Source: Spartobacteria bacterium
GTDB lineage: Bacteria; Verrucomicrobiota; Verrucomicrobiia; Chthoniobacterales; UBA10450
Length of the DNA stretch: 64,000 nt
Direction of reading: 5' to 3'
Assembly: GCA_003167365.1 (NCBI GenBank)
Contig: PMTM01000012.1
Location: 3,255 to 67,254, forward strand
The translations under genes were made by a program, and so were the position numbers. Within the stretch, counting starts at the first letter, position 1. Every line of letters starts with the position of its first letter. The notes beneath the pieces are model-generated. The model did no database searches. It saw only the letters and a list, made by a program, of their open reading frames with translations, and was not told the DNA's origin. Below are positions 18,527 to 25,123 of the stretch, one piece after another.

Positions 18527-18968
18527 GCACGAGCTGGCCGGCGGCAACCAATTTGCCCTCAACCAGAGCTTCCACTTCGAATTGCAGCAAATCGTCCACC
18601 TGCGCCAACTTTGTCGCGCGCAAAACAATTCGCTCGTCCGGCCGCACCGCGTGAAAAAATTTCATCGCACGAATTCCCGAGAGCAGAAAGCGCGGCTTCG
18701 AGTCTCTTGAACCTGCCGGGGCCGCGGCGATGCCGGCCGTTTGCGCGAGCGCTTCGGTCAAGATCACTCCGGGCACGAGCGGATTTCCGGGAAAGTGTCC
18801 GGCGAACATCGGATCGTCATGATCGAAAACCATTGCGCATTCCGCGGAAACTCCTGGATCACGCACAATGATTTCACGAACAAACACAAACGGCGGCCGA
18901 TGCGGCAAACCAAGATCGGCGATGGATTGCGGCGTGGGTTTCGATTTGTTCACGAAACCAACTCTCAA
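18510..18968 (-). CDS. FabZ-like 3-hydroxyacyl-ACP dehydratase (hotdog fold)
   Basis: 152 residues. The motif LPHRPPFVFV and the catalytic helix region FAGHFPGNPLVPGVILTEALAQTAG, with the paired His and Glu, match the FabZ/FabA family. FabZ itself dehydrates 3-hydroxyacyl-ACP in fatty-acid elongation. This copy could instead be a specialised hotdog dehydratase, since no other fab genes are nearby. Its 3' end overlaps the convergent membrane gene. Confidence 0.85.
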   Translation of the reverse strand: MRVGFVNKSKPTPQSIADLGLPHRPPFVFVREIIVRDPGVSAECAMVFDHDDPMFAGHFPGNPLVPGVILTEALAQTAGIAAAPAGSRDSKPRFLLSGIRAMKFFHAVRPDERIVLRATKLAQVDDLLQFEVEALVEGKLVAAGQLVLNAVN

Positions 18969-18984
18969 CTCTCAACCTTTGAGC

Positions 18985-19440
18985 TCATCCGTTTACAAAG
19001 TAAACAAACTTCCAACTGCCATTGACGCGGCGAATGCCCGCGCGGTAACCGTCGTAATTAAGCGACTCATCGGCGAATTGCGGCGGCGCGACCATGTAGG
19101 CGCCCTTCTTCACGAATTTCTCCGAAAGAATCCCATCCAGTTCCGGCCAAAGATTATTCTCATCCCAATACTTGAAGACGCCGCTGCCCATCGCTTCCGG
19201 ACTTAGTTTGTAACCAAAGTCGGAAGTCATCATCTCGGTAAGCGTCTTGATATCCTTGGCGGCCACGGCCTTCCGCAGGCGGCCGGTGAAAGCCTGAAAA
19301 TCGATGTCGTTGTCCTCGCGTAACTCAGCTTTTGCTTTCTTCTTTAACGCTTCCTTCTTTGCCTTCTCCTTTTCCGCAGGCGTCTTACAACCGCCCAAGG
19401 CGAGCGCGAATATCAACAGAATGAAAGTGATGATCTTCAT
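18985..19440 (-). CDS. Small lipoprotein with a C-terminal nuclear-transport-factor-like region
   Basis: 151 residues. The signal (IITFILLIFALALGGCKT) ends in a clear lipobox with Cys18. A Lys/Glu-rich helical linker follows (AEKEKAKKEALKKKAKAEL), then a small alpha/beta domain (about 50-150) with FTGRLRKAVAAKDIKTLTEMMT and a terminal GSWKFVYFVNG strand, a pattern typical of SnoaL/NTF2-like modules. The domain assignment is by pattern only. It is expected to be membrane-anchored and to face the periplasm. Confidence 0.75.
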   Translation of the reverse strand: MKIITFILLIFALALGGCKTPAEKEKAKKEALKKKAKAELREDNDIDFQAFTGRLRKAVAAKDIKTLTEMMTSDFGYKLSPEAMGSGVFKYWDENNLWPELDGILSEKFVKKGAYMVAPPQFADESLNYDGYRAGIRRVNGSWKFVYFVNG

Positions 19441-19502
19441 CGGCTTAGGTTTGTCACGTTTATGCGATCAATTCAAGAACGACCTGCTCCAAAATCTTAT
19501 TC

Positions 19503-20264
19503 TTACTCAGATTGCGGCTGGGGACAGCCGCCCCTACACCGCCGCCTCCGAAATGGATGAGCGAGAAAGATGAAATAGATCGCACTGGCCAGATCATAAA
19601 GCGAACATGACGGACTCGCCAACCGGAGCGGGCCGCGACGCAAACCAGCAAAAACATTTTCGGGCGTCAACTCGCTGTAGAGGCGCGCGTCTTCGCGCGC
19701 AGGAGCCGGCATGCTTGTGTAATGCCGGCCGAAAGCATGCAATCGATGCGCATCCGATGTTGCGATCAACGGTTTGCGAAATTTCTTCGCGACCGCCGAC
19801 GCGCGGCGATTCGGATTCAAGAGCCATTTGTGAAAATGACAAAACTCGATCGCGTCGAAACAATCGATTTCGGCAATCAGGCGATCGCCGATTGAGCCGC
19901 CGAGAACGTAGAATGGATGCGGCGCGATAGTAAAGATCGAGTCGCTGCGGCGACCGCGCAGTTTTCTTAGATCGTCGAAGTTCTTCAGCTCGGCGATCTC
20001 CGCCGCGGTGACGTTCAATATGATGACGTCGGCGCCTTGCAAGCGAACTTCCGCGGCGGGAATGAGCAAGATTCCCATCGCCGCCGCGTCGGAAAAAACT
20101 TCCGACCGATCGAACACGGCGTCGTGCAACGTGATGGCGAGAACACGAAAGCCAAGCGATCGCGCGCGCTCGAGAAGTTGATGCGCCGAGTAATCGATAA
20201 CATCCTTCGGGTCGTCGAGCGTATGAATGTGCAGGTCGAGTTTGATCCAATCGTCGTTCGGCAT
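19503..20264 (-). CDS. PHP-domain metal-dependent phosphoesterase
   Basis: 253 residues starting MPNDDWIKLDLHIHTLDD, the PHP metal-binding DxHxHT motif. Further metal ligands appear in ITLHDAVF, IPAAEVRLQG, APHPFY and SDAHRLHAFGRHYT, which together cover the PHP motifs. The frame runs upstream through the tRNA-side repeat, but the ATG at 20264 sits right before the first motif. The last residues (RRRRCRGGCPQPQSE) are encoded by a palindromic repeat (19514-19537), and another repeat lies inside the gene at 19677-19703. Substrate is unknown; PHP proteins include 5'-3' nucleosidases and histidinol-phosphatase-like enzymes. Confidence 0.8.
   Translation of the reverse strand: MPNDDWIKLDLHIHTLDDPKDVIDYSAHQLLERARSLGFRVLAITLHDAVFDRSEVFSDAAAMGILLIPAAEVRLQGADVIILNVTAAEIAELKNFDDLRKLRGRRSDSIFTIAPHPFYVLGGSIGDRLIAEIDCFDAIEFCHFHKWLLNPNRRASAVAKKFRKPLIATSDAHRLHAFGRHYTSMPAPAREDARLYSELTPENVFAGLRRGPLRLASPSCSLYDLASAIYFIFLAHPFRRRRCRGGCPQPQSE
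19514..19537. repeat. GTAGGGGCGGCTG palindromic element in the PHP gene 3' end
   Basis: Arms GCGGCTG (19514-19520) and CAGCCGC (19525-19531) with a 4-nt loop, then CCCTAC; on the minus strand it reads GTAGGGGCGGCTG. It encodes the last Gly/Pro/Gln residues of the PHP protein. Confidence 0.65.
19677..19703. repeat. GTAGAGGCGCGCG palindrome inside the PHP gene
   Basis: Arms GCGCGCG and CGCGCGC with loop TCTT, preceded by GTAGAG as in the other family members. Here it is read through in frame and encodes the PAREDARLY segment of the PHP protein. Confidence 0.55.
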
Positions 20265-20286
20265 CGCTGAGAAATTACTCCGAATG

Positions 20287-20371
20287 AATCTGGAAACCAG
20301 GAAGCCAGGAAAATTTGGATGGGATGTAGGACTCGAATGGCAAGTCCTCCTGGTTTCCTGGCTTCCAGATT
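20287..20371. repeat. Long hairpin built of CCAGGAA units
   Basis: 24-nt arms (20287-20310 and 20348-20371) pair with only two mismatches and are made of repeated AACCAGGAAGCC-type units. The spacer is 37 nt. Further degenerate TTTCCTG units continue to about 20410. It fills the gap between the divergent PHP gene and tRNA-Leu. Confidence 0.7.
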
Positions 20372-20428
20372 TTTTCCTTTGCCCTGACTTCTTGCTTTCC
20401 TGCGTTCCTGATTCAATTTGCCGGGCAC

Positions 20429-20512
20429 GCTCGGGTGGTGAAATGGCAGACACGTACGTTTGAGGGGCGTATGCCGAAAGGCATGCGGGTTCAAGTCCCG
20501 CCCCGAGCACCA
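20429..20512 (+). tRNA. tRNA-Leu (GAG)
   Basis: 84 nt including an encoded CCA. Acceptor GCTCGGG pairs with CCCGAGC. The anticodon loop TTGAGGG gives GAG. A long variable arm (TGCCGAAAGGCA) and the T-arm GGTTCAAGTCC are typical of class II tRNA-Leu. An accessory region follows directly, but the tRNA 3' end is not seen duplicated downstream. Confidence 0.95.
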
Positions 20513-20520
20513 TCGCTTCG

Positions 20521-20790
20521 CGAATCTGTACCTTCACGGAATAATTGAGTCATCTAGTGAATAGCCCGAAATAGCCCGAAATAGTGCGAATTAGCCTGAT
20601 TTGGTGCGATTTACGACGATTGCGATCACGGCATGTTTACAGAATATTTGAGTACTTTTTTGGGAAATGAGCCGAGGGCATGTCCAAAGGGCTTCATACC
20701 CTGCCGCTCATTTTTACGAGGGAAGATGGCCGCGTCAGGACATCCTATCTCCAAAACGACTCAAATATTTTGTGAAGGCCAGAGGTGTGA
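20521..20790. repeat. Composite intergenic element (copies also near 55.75 and 57.85 kb)
   Basis: It has three parts. (1) AATCTGT-CCTTC-AATAATTGAG (about 20522-20549) matches 57900-57926. (2) A 25-nt block at 20635-20659 is the exact reverse complement of 55774-55798. (3) AAAACGACTCAAATATT at 20753-20769 is identical to 57870-57886. The two CTCAAATATT blocks face each other, giving the 20635-20769 stretch inverted ends. No coding potential is seen. Confidence 0.7.
20561..20620. repeat. Six-unit 10-bp direct repeat array
   Basis: Six phased decamers: ATAGCCCGAA twice, ATAGTGCGAA, TTAGCCTGAT, TTGGTGCGAT, TTACGACGAT. The 10-bp period follows the DNA helix, so iteron-like binding on one face is possible. 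Confidence 0.55.
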
Positions 20791-20820
20791 GGTGTGAGGT
20801 GCGCGGGCAATTTTTACAAA

Positions 20821-21163
20821 CCAATCATTCGCACATAAACTGCCGTGGGTAGTGATTTGATGTCCCAATAGAGAAATTTACGGTGCCTTGATGGGCGTCA
20901 GAATTTCCAGCTTCAATGGTAATGCGGCACAGGCTGAGACTTTTTGCGCTACAAGCGTTGATGCAGATTAAGAGATACCCAACTTGTTTTCGAGAGGCCA
21001 AGAGCATCGACAGCGCTATCGATTGGTAAAGCGACACCTAAAGATAAGCTCTCGGATCGCCAGTTCTTTAAGGACCCACCCCAAGTCAATCTGATAGGGA
21101 TCGGGCACCTTTCGGGCGTGATTTTTGGTTTGAATCGAACGATGCCCTGATTCCAAGAACTTC
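20821..21163. other. No convincing gene; possible left end of the accessory element
   Basis: Only short, broken minus-strand frames are seen here (70 and 76 codons, overlapping each other in different frames). They could be remnants of one frameshifted small gene, but I cannot support a call. No terminal inverted repeat matching the right side could be identified. Confidence 0.3.
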
Positions 21164-21658
21164 TTATTTAACCGGTGTGTACCAGAGGTTGTAGCCCACA
21201 AACACTCCCAGTAGAAGCACACCGAGCACGAATGCGCTGATCGCAAGAATATTAAGGCGTTCCACTAGGAGATTGTTGGTCACCTTCGTGGTCAATTTTT
21301 GCATTGGTACCTTAAAGAAGGAGTGAATAGGCTTGTTTTGTTCGATTGCCTCAGCGGCAAGCTTCAGGTTGCCCATACCTTTGACGAGCGCATTCTGCAC
21401 GTTACGGATAGCGAATATGACAGAGAGCATTGAAGTTCCGAAAGCTGCCCAAGATAAGAACAGGACCCATAGGGCGAGTTTCGCTGGCGCCAGCGAGCTC
21501 ACAAACGTCATTGAAAATACCAAAGCTCCTGCGGAGAGTGAAATTAGAGTCTTGTCGAGGTCGGCGGCGACCCGACCGCCGCGCTCTAGATTTTGCTCTA
21601 TCCGTTCAATCAGGTCTTTATCTACCTGCGAAAACGATTCTGCGACCGGATCATCCAC
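21164..21658 (-). CDS. Unknown membrane protein of the accessory module
   Basis: 164 residues, GTG start at 21658. The N-terminal part is a soluble helix rich in acid residues (FSQVDKDLIERIEQNLERGG). A membrane hairpin follows at about 40-85 (SLSAGALVFSMTFVSSLA then LALWVLFLSWAAFGTSMLSVIFAI), then a cytoplasmic helical segment and a third membrane helix near the C-terminus (ILAISAFVLGVLLLGVFVGYNLW). The layout resembles SLATT-type small membrane effectors in a general way, but I do not recognise the family. It begins 18 nt after the stop of the 21677 gene, so they form a two-gene unit. The high A+T of this stretch compared with its neighbours fits acquired DNA. Confidence 0.65.
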   Translation of the reverse strand: MDDPVAESFSQVDKDLIERIEQNLERGGRVAADLDKTLISLSAGALVFSMTFVSSLAPAKLALWVLFLSWAAFGTSMLSVIFAIRNVQNALVKGMGNLKLAAEAIEQNKPIHSFFKVPMQKLTTKVTNNLLVERLNILAISAFVLGVLLLGVFVGYNLWYTPVK

Positions 21659-21676
21659 TTTAATTGTCGTAATTGG

Positions 21677-22228
21677 TTAGTCTCGAAAACTGAAAGAGAT
21701 TTGCGCGGCGACGCTGCCAACGTGGTGAAAAACCCTCGCTCGAAGTTCCGCGTCGGTTTTGAGATTCTCAGTAAAACGGAGGATCCCATTGTAGAACGCG
21801 TGCGTGTAATTATATATCGAAACAACAACCACGTTGTGTCCCTTCGAATCACAAATTTTCTGAAGCCGATCAACGCCGCTTTGCTTATTGAGATAAGAGA
21901 TTTGCTTAGCGTGTCCGTCGCGTGACAACTGAGAAGAAAGCGAAAGCGTGTGGAGAATTCCACATCTCGCCGCGTAAATATCGGCGGCGCTACATTTCAG
22001 GCCGGAATCAGACAACATATAGGTGGTAACCCAGTTTTTGAACACTGGCCGGGTAGTATCTTCTAGGTTAATGGGCCTAGATAAAGACGAAATGATATCG
22101 ATCGAAGCGTAAAGAAGCACCAGACCGGGGAAATTGGGGGTATCCTTCGCAAAAACTTTCTTCAGAGCCTCAACTAATTCAAAAACGAGCGCTGCGTATG
22201 TCTCTTCTGGGGTTAGCATAACGGACAC
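21677..22228 (-). CDS. Unknown soluble protein of the accessory module
   Basis: 183 residues; start either GTG at 22228 or ATG at 22219. No signal or membrane segment. Conserved-looking features include FPGLVLLYASIDIISSLSRP, an acidic linker, FKNWVTTYML, and SAADIYAARCGILHTLSLSSQLSRDG with a Cys-His pair in a helix. I have the impression that such proteins recur in accessory regions, but I know no function. It is followed after 18 nt by a membrane protein and preceded by an Xre regulator on the same strand, a layout typical of cargo modules in transposons. Confidence 0.65.
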   Translation of the reverse strand: MSVMLTPEETYAALVFELVEALKKVFAKDTPNFPGLVLLYASIDIISSLSRPINLEDTTRPVFKNWVTTYMLSDSGLKCSAADIYAARCGILHTLSLSSQLSRDGHAKQISYLNKQSGVDRLQKICDSKGHNVVVVSIYNYTHAFYNGILRFTENLKTDAELRARVFHHVGSVAAQISFSFRD

Positions 22229-22374
22229 TAACCATTCTCGACTAACATGCGAACTGAGCGGTTCTTTGGCGCAAATACCAGATTGCCCCGTAATGCATAT
22301 ATTTCGCCCTTTCCTGTTGGAATTTGGTCAGACGACGACGAAATTCGCACCCGGGACTAATGTTTACAAAATCT

Positions 22375-22617
22375 TTAGTGCTCCTGCGACGCCTGCTTAA
22401 GCAGCATCCACAAGTCAACATCTAACGCAATCGCGATCCGAAGAAGAGTGTCCAGCGTTGGATTGCGCATCCCGCGCTCAACGTAACTGACCATTGGCTG
22501 AGAAAGACCGGATTTCTCCGCAAGGCGGGTCATAGAAAGTTCTTGCCGCACGCGTTCCGTCCGCAGCAATCGCGCGACCTCCAGCGCGATAATCTTTGGA
22601 ACGTTTTCTTTCGACAC
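22375..22617 (-). CDS. Xre-family HTH regulator
   Basis: 80 residues with one HTH_3 domain: LLRTERVRQELSMTRLAEKSGLSQPMVSYVERGMRNPTLDTLLRIAIALDV, with recognition helix SQPMVSYVERG. The start is taken as GTG at 22617; longer frames upstream run through the divergent promoter and are unlikely. It is divergent from the transposase gene across a 73-nt gap with a palindromic operator, the arrangement of a repressor that controls itself and the transposition genes (compare the c repressor of phage Mu). It may also control the two-gene module downstream on its own strand. Confidence 0.82.
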   Translation of the reverse strand: MSKENVPKIIALEVARLLRTERVRQELSMTRLAEKSGLSQPMVSYVERGMRNPTLDTLLRIAIALDVDLWMLLKQASQEH

Positions 22618-22652
22618 GATTCCAAAATAGCAAAGCAAAGGTTGATCATGCC

Positions 22653-22672
22653 AATAACTATAGTTAGTTATT
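22653..22672. promoter_or_regulatory. Palindromic operator between Xre regulator and transposase
   Basis: AATAACTA and TAGTTATT form inverted arms around a 4-nt TAGT spacer, and a 12-nt perfect palindrome (TAACTATAGTTA) overlaps them. The site is A+T-rich and lies 36 nt upstream of the regulator start and 19 nt before the transposase ATG. It is the likely binding site of the adjacent Xre protein. Confidence 0.6.
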
Positions 22673-22690
22673 AAAAGAACGAAATTGGAA

Positions 22691-25123
22691 ATGATTGAAG
22701 AAAAACTGTTCACCGCCGCGCAAATCGCTGTTGCGCTCCAACGATCGAAGCGAAGTGTTCTCGACACCTTGGAGCAAACGCGGCCAGCGGGAATGAAAAT
22801 TATCCGTGGCAATCAAGCGCGAGCATGGTCAATAAAACAGCTACCGGAGAAACTCCGGACGTCACTTGAAGACATCGCATCGCAGTGGCAATTGACCATT
22901 GATGTATTACTTGCGTCGCCACCACGACTTTGGCTTCCCCCGTATCCGCTGAGTAAGCTATCGAGAGAGGCAATCGAGCGCGCTTCGTTGTTGCAACGCG
23001 CTCTCGGTCCGACGTTGGGGCGACTCAACGATACTGGTTTGAACGCTACTAAATTCGAACTTCTTGCCGTCGAAGATTATCGCAGAGCTTTTGGCCGCGG
23101 TGTATCAACGCGGCATTGGCGGCGGCTGTTTCGACGGACGCTGAACCGCGATGGCGGCGCGGAGAATTGGGGGCGGCTGGAAATCTATCTCGATGAATCG
23201 CCAGTGCGCCGACCGGAATTAAGAAAACGTACGCCGTTCATTCCTGCCGATTTTCGGCCTATGCAAGAATTGATTTCATCCTTCGCTAACCCCGCTTTTC
23301 CCACCGAGCTCGAGAGAACCTGTCTCTGGATTTATGCGTTCGAACACTGCGAGTGCGAAACGGAGCGATTTGGAAAACCGCGCGCGGTCAAACGCGCGAC
23401 GCTCAAGTTTCTTTTCGAGAGTGCATCGTTTCTTGGGAAATCGGAGAAAGGGATCAAGCTTCAGTTTGATCGGAAACTGAAGCGGTGGATCAATGGTGGC
23501 CGCGTTCCTGCTGCAATAGCGGATGCGCGCAGAAAGAATCCAGGACGACCGGCTCCCAAATTTTCAAAGGAAGAGGAACATGCGCTGATCGCGAAGTCGC
23601 TTCGTTCCGGCGGAGGCCTCGCGCAGGCTTGGCGAGAGTCGCGCGAAAAGGGGTTTTCCAACGCCCGCGTCTCGCAGCACTACACCTCAACGCCAGCGAG
23701 CAAATCGTACGTGCCAGGCCGGGTTAGAAAATTGATCGCGAACAAAATCAAAATTCTCCGCGATCATCATCGTGGTCCGCGAAGAGCGAAATTGAATGGC
23801 GCTTACATCAACCGCGATCCATCGACTTTCAACGCGGGTGATTGGTTTCAGGCGGATGATTGCACGTTGCCAAATTACTACTACACGGAGAGCGACGAAG
23901 GTTTCGCCCTCGTGCGCGGTCAGTTTCTGGCTATGTGCGATGTCCGCACCACGTTCATTCTTGGATTCGTACTGATTCCACAGCGCAATTACACCGCGCA
24001 CCACATCCGTAACCTGACAACCGTCGTGGCCGATCGCTACGGTCTTCCAAGACGGGGATTCTATTACGAGAATGGAATGTGGAGGAATGCGCGACTACTT
24101 CACGGCCGACGAGACGAGATCAACTGGCACGAAACGGAAATGGGATTGCGTGGGCTAGGCCTTCAGTTCCGGCATGCCAAGCTTCCGCGCGGAAAAGTAA
24201 TCGAGCGCGTCTTTGGACTCCTGCAGAACCATCTCGAAAGCGAACCTGGATACGCGGGCCGGGACGAGAGGCACGACAAATTCGAGCGGGTGCAGGAACA
24301 GCTTTCTCTGGTGCGAAGAGGGAAAGCGCAGCCGGAAGACTTCTTTTTGTCTGAAACAGAGTATCTGAAGCGGCTCGACGCGATCGTACATACATATAAT
24401 GAGGAGCGGCAGGAGGGGAAGTACTGCCCCGGCCTAAGCCCAAGAGAAGCCTTTGAGAAGTTTCATGGGGAGGAGCCTCGGATCCGACTTGCTGGGTCAT
24501 CCCGTCACCTACTCGCTACTCACAAAATGCGGGCTCGCTCTGGCCGCAACGGCATCAGCTTCCGCTTCGGTAAGCAGCAGTTCACCTACAAGAGTCGGGA
24601 AACCGGCGAGTTGCGCGGCCAGGAATTGATCGTGTGGTTCAATGTTGAGAACCCTTCCGTCATTTCTGTCACCAATCTCAAAGAAGATCCGAGGACCTTG
24701 TTCACGGTGGAACGCGAAATCAGTGTGCCCGGAATGGATGCGCCTCCCGAAGTTCTCGAAGCAGCGCTCGCGCAAAACGAAGCGCATGAAGCCTACCGCA
24801 AAGGTCTGTACCGCGCCGTCTCACAAAACTTCTCGACCGGTTTCGCCGGCCGAATGTTCCGCCAGAACCTGATTGATCACAAAACCGCTGCGCTTGGCAA
24901 CGCTATGCAGAAACAGCATGCCAAAATCAAACGACAGCGAAGCGAAGAAAGAAAGCGGGCGGCCGCGATCGATAGGAAGGCGGCTCGGCTTGGCATTGCT
25001 CCGGGTGTGATCAGTCGTCGTCCCGGCGCCAAAGAAGGCGTTGAACAGATGACCAGCGCGATGCGCAATCTAGGTCTTCTGGACGCAGATCGGGGCACAT
25101 CAAAGAAAAGAGAGACCCAATGA
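22691..25123 (+). CDS. Mu-type DDE transposase
   Basis: About 810 residues. The N-terminus has the Mu DNA-binding HTH (FTAAQIAVALQRSKRSVLDTL, then RAWSIKQLPEKLR). The integrase core lies at about 385-520: GDWFQADDCTLPNYYY (D391/D392), then CDVRTTFILGFVL, FYYENGMWRN (position of the second acidic residue, here E462) and KLPRGKVIERVF (E507). Mu-family beta-barrel and a basic C-terminal tail follow. The usual DNG of the second motif is ENG here. A TTG six nucleotides earlier is an alternative start. The stop overlaps the ATPase start as ATGA. Numbering counts from that TTG. Confidence 0.88.
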   Translation: MIEEKLFTAAQIAVALQRSKRSVLDTLEQTRPAGMKIIRGNQARAWSIKQLPEKLRTSLEDIASQWQLTIDVLLASPPRLWLPPYPLSKLSREAIERASLLQRALGPTLGRLNDTGLNATKFELLAVEDYRRAFGRGVSTRHWRRLFRRTLNRDGGAENWGRLEIYLDESPVRRPELRKRTPFIPADFRPMQELISSFANPAFPTELERTCLWIYAFEHCECETERFGKPRAVKRATLKFLFESASFLGKSEKGIKLQFDRKLKRWINGGRVPAAIADARRKNPGRPAPKFSKEEEHALIAKSLRSGGGLAQAWRESREKGFSNARVSQHYTSTPASKSYVPGRVRKLIANKIKILRDHHRGPRRAKLNGAYINRDPSTFNAGDWFQADDCTLPNYYYTESDEGFALVRGQFLAMCDVRTTFILGFVLIPQRNYTAHHIRNLTTVVADRYGLPRRGFYYENGMWRNARLLHGRRDEINWHETEMGLRGLGLQFRHAKLPRGKVIERVFGLLQNHLESEPGYAGRDERHDKFERVQEQLSLVRRGKAQPEDFFLSETEYLKRLDAIVHTYNEERQEGKYCPGLSPREAFEKFHGEEPRIRLAGSSRHLLATHKMRARSGRNGISFRFGKQQFTYKSRETGELRGQELIVWFNVENPSVISVTNLKEDPRTLFTVEREISVPGMDAPPEVLEAALAQNEAHEAYRKGLYRAVSQNFSTGFAGRMFRQNLIDHKTAALGNAMQKQHAKIKRQRSEERKRAAAIDRKAARLGIAPGVISRRPGAKEGVEQMTSAMRNLGLLDADRGTSKKRETQ

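Noticed and set aside
20825-21246. Two overlapping short minus-strand frames (70 and 76 codons)
   Set aside because: They lie in different frames with no supporting start signal or motif; they may be remnants of a frameshifted gene but cannot be supported.
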